Below, in pieces: positions 24,883 to 33,122 of a stretch of 64,000 bases of DNA. A program made the position numbers and the translations under genes. The DNA lies in contig JAYRJL010000002.1 in the NCBI GenBank assembly GCA_041906305.1, positions 124,001 through 188,000 of the forward strand. The letters are read 5' to 3'. This DNA is from SHVZ01 sp041906305 (GTDB lineage Bacteria > Pseudomonadota > Alphaproteobacteria > SHVZ01). The stretch's first letter is position 1; each line of letters begins with the position of its first letter. The notes beneath the pieces were generated by a model, which ran no database searches, was not told where the DNA came from, and saw nothing but the letters and a program-made list of their open reading frames with translations.

Positions 24883-27036
24883 CTAGCCCCTGGCGCGCTC
24901 GACCGAGTTGATGACCGGGGCGGCGCGGAGCGCGGCCACGATGTTGGTCAGGTGGCGGACGTTCGCGACCTCGATGTCGATCAGCATGTCGAAGAAGTCG
25001 GGCGACCGGTTGGTGAACTTGAGGTTGGTGATGTTGCCCTGGTTCTTACCGATGATCGTGGTCAGGCTGCCGAGGCTGCCCGGCTCGTTTGTCAGCGTCA
25101 CCGTGAGGCGGCCGACATGGCGCTCGGGATCGGCATCGCCGACGTCCCAGCCGACGTCCAGCCAGCGCTCCGGCGTGTCGTTGAACTGCTCGAGCGTCTC
25201 GCAGTCGATCGTGTGGATGGTCACGCCCTTGCCGGTGGTGACGATGCCGACGATGCGGTCACCAGGCAGCGGGTGGCAGCAGCGGGCGAAGTGGACCGCC
25301 ATGCCGGCGATCAGTCCGCGGATCGCGACGCGATGCTCGTTCTTGCGGTCCTTGGCAGCTCGGGACCGGGCGATGGGCACGACCTTGCCCGGATCCTGGG
25401 TCTTCTGCTTGAGGCCCGGGAATATCGCGTGCAGGACCTCGCGCTCGGAGCGGAGGCCCTCGCCGACAGCGGCATAGATGTCCTCCGCCGCCTCCGCATC
25501 GAAAATCTGAAGAACGCCGTCGAAAGCCTTGTCGGAGAACGTGTATCCTTCCTGACGAAAGGCCTTCTGCAGGATCGCCTTGCCGAGCTCCGAGAACTCC
25601 GCCCGCTTCTTCAGGCGGATGAAGCGGCGGATCCGCGCCTTGGCCTTGCCGGTGACGACGAACTGCTCCCAGGTCGGCGATGGCGTCTGCGTCTTGGATG
25701 TGGCGATCTCGACTTGGTCGCCGTTGTTGAGGCGGGTCCGGAGCGGCACCAGGCGGCCGTTGATCTTGGCGCCGACGCAGGTGTCGCCGACATGGCTGTG
25801 GACCGCGTAGGCGAAGTCCACGGGTGTCGCCCCACGGGGCAAAGCGATCAGGTCGCCCTTGGGCGTGAAGCAGAAGACCTGATCCTGGAACATCTCGAGC
25901 TTGGTGTGCTCGAGGAACTCCTCGGGGCCGGAGGCGTGCTCGAGGATGTCGAGGAGCTCGCGGAGCCAGCGGTACTGGCGACCATCCTTGGTCTCGGCCG
26001 CGTCCTGCTTGTAGACCCAGTGCGCGGCAACGCCGAGCTCGGCCACGTCGTGCATGTCGCGGGTACGGATCTGGACCTCGATGCGCTGGCGCGACGGGCC
26101 GATCACCCCGGTATGCAACGAGCGGTAGCCGTTCGGCTTCGGCGTCGAGATGTAGTCCTTGAAGCGGCCGGGAACGACCGGATAGGCCGCGTGCAGCAGG
26201 CCGAGGGACTGGTAGCAGTGCTCGACCTTATCGACGACCACGCGGAACGCCATGATGTCGGAGAGCTGCTCGAACCCGACGTTCTTGCGCTGCATCTTCC
26301 GCCAGATCGAGTACGGCGTCTTCTCGCGGCCCGAGATCCAGGCCTCGACCCCGCCCTCCTTCAGCGTCTCCTTGAGCTCGGCGATGATGCCCTGCACCAG
26401 GTCGGCGCCCTGGTCGCGCAGGAACGAGAGGCGCGCGATGACGCTGTCGCGGGCGTCCTTGTTGATCTCGGCGAAGGCGAGGTCTTCGAGCTCGTCCTTC
26501 ATGCGATGGATGCCGATGCGCTCGGCCAGCGGCGCGTAGATCTCCATCGTCTCCATCGCGATCTTCCGGCGCTTGGCCGGGTTCTCGATGAAGTGGAGCG
26601 TGCGCATGTTGTGAAGGCGGTCGGCGAGCTTGACCAGGAGGACGCGGATGTCCTCGCTCATCGCCAGGACCAGCTTCCGGAAGTTCTCGGCCTGCTTTTC
26701 CTGGTCGGACTGCAGCTCGATCCGGTTGAGCTTGGTCACGCCGTCGACGAGGCGGGCGACCTCCTTGCCGAACTTGGACTCGATGTCCTCGATCGTGGCG
26801 TCGGTGTCCTCGACCGTGTCGTGCAGGAGTGCCGTCACGATCGAGGCGGTGTCGAGCTTCATGCCGGTCAGGATGCCGGCCACTTCGAGCGGATGCGCGA
26901 AGTAGGGATCGCCCGAGGCCCGCTTCTGCGAGCCGTGCGCCTTCATGGCATAGACGTAGGCGCGGTCGAGCAGGTCCTCGTCCGCCTGCGGATCGTAGGC
27001 TTTGACCCGATCAACGAGCTCGTATTGGCGGATCAT
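24883..27036 (-). CDS. spoT: bifunctional (p)ppGpp synthetase/hydrolase (RSH)
   Basis: This 717-residue RelA/SpoT homologue is the alarmone enzyme of the stringent response. An N-terminal HD hydrolase domain (FAHPLEVAGIL; LLHDTVEDTDAT) is followed by the synthetase domain (KPNGYRSLHTGV; EVQIRTRDMHDVAELGVAAHW). A TGS domain (ATPVDFAYAVHSHVGD), a conserved helical/zinc-finger region (RCCHPLPGDRI) and a C-terminal ACT domain follow. With both catalytic domains apparently complete, it should be the main long RSH. It sits 54 nt downstream of rpoZ, the usual alphaproteobacterial pairing. Confidence 0.96.
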   Translation of the reverse strand: MIRQYELVDRVKAYDPQADEDLLDRAYVYAMKAHGSQKRASGDPYFAHPLEVAGILTGMKLDTASIVTALLHDTVEDTDATIEDIESKFGKEVARLVDGVTKLNRIELQSDQEKQAENFRKLVLAMSEDIRVLLVKLADRLHNMRTLHFIENPAKRRKIAMETMEIYAPLAERIGIHRMKDELEDLAFAEINKDARDSVIARLSFLRDQGADLVQGIIAELKETLKEGGVEAWISGREKTPYSIWRKMQRKNVGFEQLSDIMAFRVVVDKVEHCYQSLGLLHAAYPVVPGRFKDYISTPKPNGYRSLHTGVIGPSRQRIEVQIRTRDMHDVAELGVAAHWVYKQDAAETKDGRQYRWLRELLDILEHASGPEEFLEHTKLEMFQDQVFCFTPKGDLIALPRGATPVDFAYAVHSHVGDTCVGAKINGRLVPLRTRLNNGDQVEIATSKTQTPSPTWEQFVVTGKAKARIRRFIRLKKRAEFSELGKAILQKAFRQEGYTFSDKAFDGVLQIFDAEAAEDIYAAVGEGLRSEREVLHAIFPGLKQKTQDPGKVVPIARSRAAKDRKNEHRVAIRGLIAGMAVHFARCCHPLPGDRIVGIVTTGKGVTIHTIDCETLEQFNDTPERWLDVGWDVGDADPERHVGRLTVTLTNEPGSLGSLTTIIGKNQGNITNLKFTNRSPDFFDMLIDIEVANVRHLTNIVAALRAAPVINSVERARG

Positions 27037-27090
27037 GGCGATCCGCCTTCAGGACGTCGGAGCGATTGTCGTCCGACGCCGTCCATGAGG

Positions 27091-27480
27091 TCAGGCTCGG
27101 TCGTCGCTGTCGTCGGCACCGACCTCGCCGTCCGGGATCTCGACTTCCTCGTCGGCCGCCTCGGCGGCCTGGGCCGCGCCCGCCATCATCGCCTGGGCAA
27201 GCGCCTGCTCGTCCGCCATGACCTCGAGGATCTCCTCTTCGGGCTCGTCGACCTCGACCTGCCTTTGAAGCCCCTTCACCAGCGACTCCCGGAGACCGTC
27301 CAGGTTGATGGTCTCGTCCGCGATCTCGCGGAGCGCCACGACCGGGTTCTTGTCGTTGTCGCGATCCAGCGTGATCGACGCCCCGGCGGCGATCTCGCGC
27401 GCCCGCTGGGAGGCGACCATCACCAGGTCGAACCGATTCGGGATCTTGATGACGCAGTCTTCAACGGTTACGCGGGCCAT
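27091..27480 (-). CDS. rpoZ: RNA polymerase omega subunit
   Basis: This 129-residue subunit helps assemble and stabilise the beta-prime subunit of RNA polymerase. The N-terminal region is typical: MARVTVEDCVIKIPNRFDLV, SQRAREIAAG and KNPVVALREIA. The C-terminal half is a long acidic extension common in alphaproteobacteria. I chose the ATG at 27480 rather than the in-frame start five codons upstream because it matches the family N-terminus. Confidence 0.96.
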   Translation of the reverse strand: MARVTVEDCVIKIPNRFDLVMVASQRAREIAAGASITLDRDNDKNPVVALREIADETINLDGLRESLVKGLQRQVEVDEPEEEILEVMADEQALAQAMMAGAAQAAEAADEEVEIPDGEVGADDSDDRA

Positions 27481-27515
27481 TTGGACGAACTCCAAAGAAC
27501 GAAGCTGAACTTAGA

Positions 27516-27544
27516 GATATAACGTTTCCAAGCCTTTGGCGCAA
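27516..27544 (-). promoter_or_regulatory. candidate sigma-70-type promoter of rpoZ
   Basis: On the minus strand, TTGCGC and TATATC are separated by 17 nt, with the -10 element 36 nt before the rpoZ ATG. The -10 is a fair match to TATAAT and the -35 keeps the TTG core. It is the best pair I see upstream of the rpoZ-spoT-pdxJ run. Confidence 0.4.
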
Positions 27545-27638
27545 CCACCGGGGACATGACCGGATGTCGCAGCCAGGGCTTTTCCTCAAGGGAAAGCCTC
27601 GGGCATAGTGCCGGCCCTTTCCCCGGAGGTTCTTCAAG

Positions 27639-28808
27639 ATGATGGACGTTGCCGAGCGTATGACGGTCCTGGGCACCGAGACCGCCTTTGAGGTCCTGGC
27701 CCGCGCCCAGGCCCTGGCCGCCCAGGGCAAGTCCATCATCAACCTCGGCATCGGCCAGCCGGACTTCAAGACGCCGCCCCACATCGTCGAGGCGGCGATC
27801 AAGGCCCTGAAGGACGGCCACCACGGCTACACCCCGGCCAACGGCATCCCGGCGCTCCGCGAGGCCGTCGCCGCCGACATCAGGCGCCGCCAGGACATCG
27901 AGGTCGACCCGGACCTGATCATGATCATGCCGGGCGGCAAGGTGACGATGTACTTCGCCATCATGATCCTCGGCGACAAGGGCCGGGAGATCCTCTACCC
28001 GAACCCGGGCTTCCCGATCTACGAGTCGGTCATCAAGCACTCGGGCGCGACGCCGGTGCCGATCCCGCTGCTGGAGAAGAACGGCTTCGCCTTCTCGGCC
28101 GAGGACGTGCTCTCGCGCATCACCAAGAAGACCAGCCTGATCATCCTCAACAGCCCGGCCAATCCGACCGGCGGCGCCGTGCCGCGCGCCGAGTTCGACA
28201 AGCTGGTGAAGGGGCTGGAGAAGTTCCCCGACGTCTACGTCATGTCGGACGAGATCTACGGCCAGATGCTCTATGACGGCCGCGAGCATGTCCCTCTCCT
28301 CTCCTACGAGTCGATGAAGGACCGCACGATCCTGCTCGACGGCTGGAGCAAGACCTACGCGATGACCGGCTGGCGTCTGGGCTACTCGGTGTGGCCGAAG
28401 GCCCTCTTCCGCCATGCCGAGAAGCTGGCGATCAACAACCACTCCTGCGTCAACGCGCCGACGCAATTTGCAGGGATCGCTGCGCTCACCGGCCCGCAGG
28501 ACGCGGTCGGCGTGATGATGAAGGCCTTCGACGAGCGCCGCCGCGTCATCGTCAGCGAGCTGAACCAGCTTCCGGGCTTCCGCTGCATCGAGCCGGGCGG
28601 CGCCTTCTACGCCTTCCCCAACATCGAAGGCACGGGCCTGACCGCGAAGGAGCTGCAGTCGAAGATGCTGGAGGAAGCCGGCGTCGCCACCATCGCCGGC
28701 ACCAGCTTCGGCGCCCATGGCGAAGGCTTCATCCGCTTCTCCTACGCCAACTCGACCGAGAACATCCGCGAAGCGATCAAGCGCATCCGCGCCTGCCTGC
28801 AGAAGTAG
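27639..28808 (+). CDS. PLP-dependent aminotransferase, class I/II
   Basis: This is a 389-residue fold-type I aminotransferase. Recognisable blocks are INLGIGQPDFKTPPHI (35-50), NSPANPTGG (171-179), SDEIYGQMLYDG (203-214) and the PLP lysine Lys238 in DGWSKTYAMTGWRLGYS. The pattern is close to aspartate/alanine-type transaminases, but the substrate cannot be fixed. The start could be either of two consecutive ATG codons. A GGAGG ribosome-binding site lies upstream. It is monocistronic or co-transcribed with the cupin gene 113 nt downstream. Confidence 0.92.
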   Translation: MMDVAERMTVLGTETAFEVLARAQALAAQGKSIINLGIGQPDFKTPPHIVEAAIKALKDGHHGYTPANGIPALREAVAADIRRRQDIEVDPDLIMIMPGGKVTMYFAIMILGDKGREILYPNPGFPIYESVIKHSGATPVPIPLLEKNGFAFSAEDVLSRITKKTSLIILNSPANPTGGAVPRAEFDKLVKGLEKFPDVYVMSDEIYGQMLYDGREHVPLLSYESMKDRTILLDGWSKTYAMTGWRLGYSVWPKALFRHAEKLAINNHSCVNAPTQFAGIAALTGPQDAVGVMMKAFDERRRVIVSELNQLPGFRCIEPGGAFYAFPNIEGTGLTAKELQSKMLEEAGVATIAGTSFGAHGEGFIRFSYANSTENIREAIKRIRACLQK

Positions 28809-28921
28809 GCCGTCCGTATCGGCCGGGCCGTCGCGACTGTATCGCCGGCCCGGCTCCTCACCGTCTATCGCGCCGGCGTCGTCGCTCGGATAGCCTTGTC
28901 CGAAATCACGGGAGGCGGCGA

Positions 28922-29251
28922 ATGCCCCAGCCGAAGACGCTGACGAAGGTTTCCGATCTCGATCACCTGCCCTTCCCGCCCGGACGGGTCTCGAAGCAGG
29001 TGTTCGAGGCCGATGGCGTCGAACTCCGCCACTACGCGCCCAAGGGCGTCGACAACCAAGTCCCGCACGACCGCGACGAGCTCTACTTCGTGATCTCCGG
29101 CACCGGCACCTTCAAGCGCGAGGCGGAGAAGGTGCCCTGCGGTCCCGGCGACGTCCTCTTCGTCGCCGCCCACGAAGAGCACCGCTTCCTCGACTTCTCG
29201 TCCGATTTCCAGGTCTGGGTCGTCTTCTACGGGCCGGTCCGCCCCAAGTAG
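28922..29251 (+). CDS. cupin-domain protein
   Basis: This is a 109-residue single-domain cupin. The beta-barrel motifs are visible: VPHDRDELYFVISGTGTF (metal motif 1 in the variant form HxRxE) and GDVLFVAAHEEHRF (motif 2, ending in His). It is probably a small metal-binding enzyme or sensor; no substrate is evident. GGAGG precedes the ATG. It is followed by a palindrome and the glnB promoter. Confidence 0.85.
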   Translation: MPQPKTLTKVSDLDHLPFPPGRVSKQVFEADGVELRHYAPKGVDNQVPHDRDELYFVISGTGTFKREAEKVPCGPGDVLFVAAHEEHRFLDFSSDFQVWVVFYGPVRPK

Positions 29252-29264
29252 GGCGCCGAGATTT

Positions 29265-29297
29265 TCATCGATTGCCCATTATTTAGGCGATCGATGA
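29265..29297. repeat. inverted repeat between cupin gene and glnB
   Basis: Two 12-nt arms (TCATCGATTGCC and GGCGATCGATGA) match in 11 of 12 positions and flank a 9-nt AT-rich spacer. It begins 13 nt after the cupin stop and ends 43 nt before the sigma-54-type element of glnB. It could be a regulator-binding site for glnB or a stem-loop ending the cupin transcript. No T-run follows, so I favour a protein site. Confidence 0.55.
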
Positions 29298-29340
29298 GAT
29301 ATCCGGTGACCGAAGTCGCCGTTTTGCGGGCTTTTGACCC

Positions 29341-29356
29341 TGGCATGGCCCCTGCA
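29341..29356 (+). promoter_or_regulatory. sigma-54 (RpoN) promoter of glnB-glnA
   Basis: TGGCATGGCCCCTGCA matches the -24/-12 consensus TGGCAYRNNNNTTGCW at every defined position except one (C for T in the -12 element). It lies 66 nt before the glnB ATG. Nitrogen-controlled, NtrC-activated transcription of glnB-glnA from sigma-54 promoters is established in other alphaproteobacteria. Confidence 0.75.
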
Positions 29357-29422
29357 CTTGAAGGCGCCAAAACCCCGCTGCCGCGGCGGGGTTCCCTTCC
29401 CCGCGGCTGACCAGAGATCGAG

Positions 29423-29761
29423 ATGAAGAAGATCGAGGCGATCATCAAGCCGTTCAAGCTGGACGAGGTGAAGGAAGCCCTGCACGAGGTCGGCATCCAG
29501 GGCATCACCGTGACCGAGGCCAAGGGCTTCGGCCGCCAGAAGGGCCACACCGAGCTCTATCGCGGCGCCGAGTACGTGGTCGACTTCCTGCCGAAGGTGA
29601 AGGTCGAGGTCGTGCTCGACGACGCGCTGGTGGAACGCGCGATCGAGGCGATCCAGAAGGCCGCCCATACCGGCCGCATCGGCGACGGCAAGATCTTCGT
29701 TTCCTCGATCGAGGAAGCCATCCGCATCCGCACCGGCGAGCGCGGCACCGACGCGATCTGA
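29423..29761 (+). CDS. glnB: nitrogen regulatory protein P-II
   Basis: This is a 112-residue PII signal protein. The family start MKKIEAIIKPFKLDEVKEAL is intact. The uridylylated Tyr51 lies in the T-loop (GHTELYRGAEYVVDFLPK), and the C-terminal signature GRIGDGKIFV is present. It reports 2-oxoglutarate and ATP/ADP levels and controls glutamine synthetase adenylylation and NtrB. It is followed 85 nt downstream by glnA and lies behind a sigma-54 promoter. Confidence 0.97.
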   Translation: MKKIEAIIKPFKLDEVKEALHEVGIQGITVTEAKGFGRQKGHTELYRGAEYVVDFLPKVKVEVVLDDALVERAIEAIQKAAHTGRIGDGKIFVSSIEEAIRIRTGERGTDAI

Positions 29762-29846
29762 ACGCGTCGGCGCCGTTCTGCGCGCCTGCTCCTTCGTTGT
29801 CCCTCCCGCCTAGTGCTTAAAGCTCTCTCCCAACAAAGAGGACGAA

Positions 29847-31256
29847 ATGACGACGCCTAAGAAGATCATGGAAATGATCAAGCAGCACGACGTGAAGTAC
29901 GTCGATCTGCGCTTCACCGATCCGCGCGGCAAGTGGCAGCACCTGAGCCAGCACATCCGCACGGTCGACGAAGAGTCGCTGGTCGAAGGGTTCATGATGG
30001 ACGGTTCGTCGATCGCCGGGTGGAAGGCGATCAACGAGTCCGACATGACCCTGATGCCCGATCTCTCGACCGCGGTGATGGATCCCTTCACCGCGCAGCC
30101 GACGCTGATCATCGCCTGCGACACGCTCGAGCCCTCGACCGGCCAGGCCTATTCGCGCTGCCCGCGCTCGGTCGCCAAGCGCGCCGAGGCCCACATCTCG
30201 GGCTCCGGCATCGGCGAGGTCGGCTACTTCGGTCCCGAGGCCGAGTTCTTCGTGTTCGACGACGTCCGCTTCAAGGTCTCGATGAACGAGGTCTCGTACC
30301 GCGTCGACTCCCAGGAAGGTCCGTACAACACCGACCGGAAGTACGAAGAAGGCAACATGGGTCACCGCCCGCCGGTCAAGGGCGGCTACTTCCCGGTTCC
30401 GCCGGTCGACTCCGAGCAGGATCTCCGCGGCGAGATGCTGACGATGATGGAGGAGATGGGCCTCGACGTCGAAAAGCACCACCACGAGGTGGCGCCCGCG
30501 CAGCACGAGCTGGGCTTCAAGTACAACACGCTGGTCAAGTGCGCCGACCAGATGCAGATCTACAAGTACGTCGTGCACATGGTCGCCCACAACTACGGCA
30601 AGACCGCCACCTTCATGGCGAAGCCGATCAAGGGCGACAACGGCTCTGGCATGCACGTGCACCAGTCGATCTGGAAGAAGGGCAAGAACCTCTTCGCCGG
30701 CAACGGCTACGCCGACCTGTCGGACACGGCCCTCTACTACATCGGCGGCGTGATCAAGCACGCGCGTGCGATCAACGCGTTCTCGAACTCGACCACCAAC
30801 AGCTACAAGCGGCTGATCCCGGGCTTCGAGGCGCCGGTGCTGCTGGCCTACTCGGCCCGCAACCGTTCGGCGTCCTGCCGCATCCCGTTCGTCGCGAGCC
30901 CGAAGGGCAAGCGCGTCGAGGTGCGGTTCCCCGATCCGATGGGCAACCCGTACCTGACCTACGCGGCGCTGCTGATGGCCGGCCTCGACGGCATCCAGAA
31001 CAAGATCCATCCCGGCGACCCGATGGACAAGAACCTCTACGACCTGCCGCCGGAAGAGCTGAAGAACGTTCCGCAGGTCTGCGGCTCGCTCCGCGAGGCG
31101 CTGGCCGAGCTCGACAAGAACCGCGAGTTCCTGAAGAAGGGCGGCGTGTTCTCCGACGACCTGATCGACGGCTACATCGAGCTGAAGATGCAGGAAGTGT
31201 GGGACATGGAGCACACCCCGCATCCGATCGAGTACCAGAACTACTACTCGTCCTGA
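29847..31256 (+). CDS. glnA: glutamine synthetase, type I
   Basis: This 469-residue dodecameric enzyme makes glutamine from glutamate, ammonia and ATP. Conserved blocks include MMDGSSIAGWKAI, GPEAEFFVFD, the ATP-site segment KPIKGDNGSGMHVHQS and the active-site region SNSTTNSYKRLIPGFEAPV. The adenylylation tyrosine is Tyr398 in NLYDLPPEE, so it is probably regulated by GlnE together with PII. A GAGGA ribosome-binding site precedes the ATG, and a strong terminator follows. Confidence 0.97.
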   Translation: MTTPKKIMEMIKQHDVKYVDLRFTDPRGKWQHLSQHIRTVDEESLVEGFMMDGSSIAGWKAINESDMTLMPDLSTAVMDPFTAQPTLIIACDTLEPSTGQAYSRCPRSVAKRAEAHISGSGIGEVGYFGPEAEFFVFDDVRFKVSMNEVSYRVDSQEGPYNTDRKYEEGNMGHRPPVKGGYFPVPPVDSEQDLRGEMLTMMEEMGLDVEKHHHEVAPAQHELGFKYNTLVKCADQMQIYKYVVHMVAHNYGKTATFMAKPIKGDNGSGMHVHQSIWKKGKNLFAGNGYADLSDTALYYIGGVIKHARAINAFSNSTTNSYKRLIPGFEAPVLLAYSARNRSASCRIPFVASPKGKRVEVRFPDPMGNPYLTYAALLMAGLDGIQNKIHPGDPMDKNLYDLPPEELKNVPQVCGSLREALAELDKNREFLKKGGVFSDDLIDGYIELKMQEVWDMEHTPHPIEYQNYYSS

Positions 31257-31281
31257 TCTAAGACTTCTCCGTCGTCCGAAG

Positions 31282-31315
31282 CCCCGCCGTCCGAAGGACG
31301 GCGGGGTTTTTCTTT
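31282..31315 (+). terminator. intrinsic terminator after glnA
   Basis: A perfect 11-bp GC-rich stem (CCCCGCCGTCC / GGACGGCGGGG) with a 3-nt loop is followed directly by TTTTTCTTT. It lies 25 nt after the glnA stop and is the clearest rho-independent terminator in the window. Confidence 0.93.
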
Positions 31316-31326
31316 GCGTCTTACGA

Positions 31327-31449
31327 CCTCGCTGACGCTCGGCCCCCAACCTGCCTCCCCCGCTTCGCGGGAGAGGGTTCCGAAGTTCGTGCTCCCTCTC
31401 CCGCGTCGTACGCGGGGGAGGGTTGGGGTGGGGGCGAGCGTCAGCGAGG
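31327..31449. repeat. large imperfect intergenic palindrome
   Basis: This is a 123-nt element whose ends are exact inverted copies of CCTCGCTGACGCTCG, continuing with C-run and AACC pairing. Inside lie two smaller GC-rich hairpins (around 31354-31375 and 31393-31422) that can also pair with each other. This architecture fits a dispersed intergenic repeat of the REP or RUP kind rather than a terminator. It lies between the glnA terminator and the SDR gene. I found no second full copy in this window. Confidence 0.75.
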
Positions 31450-31502
31450 ATCTTCCAAAGAATGACCAATACGCCGCACCTGACCTAAGCTACGCGTAAC
31501 AC

Positions 31503-32270
31503 ATGACCTCTCATCCCTTCTCCCTCGCCGGCCGCGTCGTCCTCGTCACCGGCGCCGCCCGCGGCCTGGGCTTCGAGATCGCGCGCGCCGTCGCTGCCGC
31601 CGGCGCGCATGTCGTCATCAACGGCCGCGACCGGGCACGCGCGCAGTCAGCCGCCGACCGCATAAAGGCCGAAGGCAACGCCGCCTCGACCGCGATCTTC
31701 GACATCGCCGACGACGCCGCGGTGGCGCGCGAGGTCGCCGCCGTCGGCGACCGACATGGACGGCTCGACGGGCTCGTCAACAATGTCGGCGCCCGCAACC
31801 GGAAGCCGCTGTTCGACTTCACGATGGAAGAGACCCGCCAGCTCATCGACACCGACATGGTCGCGGGCTTCACGCTGTCGCGCGAGGCAGCGCGGCTGAT
31901 GATCCCGAGGAAGGCCGGACGCATCGTCCACGTCACCTCGATTGCGGGCCCCTACGCGCGCGCCAACGACGCGGTCTACATCGCGGCCAAGGGCGGCCTC
32001 ACCTCTCTGGTGAAGGCGCTGGCGGTGGACCTCGGCCCCCACGCGATCACCGCGAACGCGATCGCGCCCGGCTTCTTCGCGACCGAGACCAACGCTGCGA
32101 TGATCGCCGACAAGGCGGTCCACGACCGCTACGCGCAGCGCACCGCGCTCGGCCGCTGGGGCCGGCCCGAGGAGATCGCCGGCGCCGCCGTGTTCCTGCT
32201 TTCCGATGCGGCGTCCTTCGTCACCGGCCACGTCCTGACGGTCGACGGCGGCACCACGGCGATGTTCTAG
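31503..32270 (+). CDS. SDR-family oxidoreductase
   Basis: This is a 255-residue classical short-chain dehydrogenase. The NAD(P)-binding motif is TGAARGLG (residues 17-24), NNVGA is near 95, and the Ser-Tyr-Lys catalytic set is in VTSIAGP...YIAAKGG. The C-terminal DGGTTAMF is typical. The family resembles gluconate 5-dehydrogenase or 3-oxoacyl-ACP reductases. No clear ribosome-binding site precedes the ATG. Its stop shares CTAG with the convergent IclR gene, which may regulate it or the neighbouring amidohydrolase. Confidence 0.9.
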   Translation: MTSHPFSLAGRVVLVTGAARGLGFEIARAVAAAGAHVVINGRDRARAQSAADRIKAEGNAASTAIFDIADDAAVAREVAAVGDRHGRLDGLVNNVGARNRKPLFDFTMEETRQLIDTDMVAGFTLSREAARLMIPRKAGRIVHVTSIAGPYARANDAVYIAAKGGLTSLVKALAVDLGPHAITANAIAPGFFATETNAAMIADKAVHDRYAQRTALGRWGRPEEIAGAAVFLLSDAASFVTGHVLTVDGGTTAMF

Positions 32271-33019
32271 AGCGCGCGGCCGAGATCGGCTGAGATCGCG
32301 GAAGCCGCTTCCCTCAATGCCGGCAGGAACGATTTCCGGATCGCCTCGTCGGTGAAGCGCTGGGTCGGCATGGTGAGGCTGAGCGAGGCAATCACCGTCC
32401 CGGCGTGGTCGAGCAGCGGCACCGCGATCGCCGAGACGTCCGCCCGCCACTCGCCCTTGTTGGTCGCATAGCCGCGCGCCCGTACCTGGGCGAGATCCTT
32501 TCGGATCTTCGCGCGGTCGACGACGGTGCGGGCGGTATAGCGCTGGAGCGATCCGTCGAGGATCTCCGCGATCCGCTCTTCCGCGAGAAACGCCAGCATC
32601 GCCTTGCCGGTCGCCGAGCAATGCGCCGGTGCGCGCTGGCCGACATAGGTGTCGACGCGCACCGGCTGCGGCGCCTCGACCTTGTCGATGATCACGACGC
32701 CGGTCCCTTGAAGGACCGCCAGATGCGCGGACTCGCCCGAGCGCTCAGCCAGGCGTTCGGCGCGCGGTCGCACGATGTCTCGGAGCTTGAGGCGCCTCAC
32801 CGCCTTCGATCCTATCTCCCAGGACTTGAGCGTGAGCCGATAGCGGCTGCCCGACTTCTGCACGTAGCCGGAGGCACCCAGCGTCGCCAGCAGCCGGAAC
32901 AGCGTCGGGCCCGAGATATCGATCCGGCGCGCGAGCTCTGTCAGGCCGATCTCCTCGACCTCGCTCAACGCCTCGAGCACCTCGAGCCCCTTGGTCAGGG
33001 TCGCGGCCATATAAGCCAT
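32267..33019 (-). CDS. IclR-family transcriptional regulator
   Basis: This is a 250-residue regulator with an N-terminal winged helix-turn-helix (TKGLEVLEAL...GLTELARRIDISGPTLFRLLATL) and a C-terminal IclR effector domain (GKAMLAF, GYATNKGEWRADVSAIAVPLLD). I start it at the ATG at 33019; an upstream GTG and a downstream ATG are alternatives. It is divergent from the amidohydrolase gene, and a perfect palindrome lies in the shared 103-nt promoter region, so it probably controls that gene and itself. Confidence 0.9.
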   Translation of the reverse strand: MAYMAATLTKGLEVLEALSEVEEIGLTELARRIDISGPTLFRLLATLGASGYVQKSGSRYRLTLKSWEIGSKAVRRLKLRDIVRPRAERLAERSGESAHLAVLQGTGVVIIDKVEAPQPVRVDTYVGQRAPAHCSATGKAMLAFLAEERIAEILDGSLQRYTARTVVDRAKIRKDLAQVRARGYATNKGEWRADVSAIAVPLLDHAGTVIASLSLTMPTQRFTDEAIRKSFLPALREAASAISADLGRAL

Positions 33020-33072
33020 GCCGTCGCCCGCCTTCCTTGACACCCGCCGCCCCTCGCCTCAGGCTTTGTCGA

Positions 33073-33095
33073 ATACTGAAAAGTTATTTCAGTAT
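33073..33095. promoter_or_regulatory. candidate IclR operator (perfect palindrome)
   Basis: Two perfect 9-nt arms (ATACTGAAA / TTTCAGTAT) surround a 5-nt spacer. The site lies 53 nt from the iclR start and 27 nt from the amidohydrolase start, an ideal position for a regulator of both. Its AT-rich character stands out from the surrounding high-GC sequence. Confidence 0.7.
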
Positions 33096-33122
33096 CTGAA
33101 AAACGGCAAGCGGGAGGCGGCG

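Noticed and set aside
24952..27522. An 856-codon plus-strand open frame opposite the (p)ppGpp synthetase gene
   Set aside because: Composition is repetitive Leu/Asp/Val/Arg with no domain, and the minus strand encodes a full RSH with all catalytic motifs.
28822..28853. Hairpin after the aminotransferase gene as an intrinsic terminator
   Set aside because: GCCGGGCCG and CGGCCCGGC can pair, but the loop is long and no T-run follows, so I did not list it.
33018..33122. N-terminal extension of the amidohydrolase
   Set aside because: The extension crosses the palindromic operator and lacks a ribosome-binding site, while the ATG at 33123 has GGGAGG before it.
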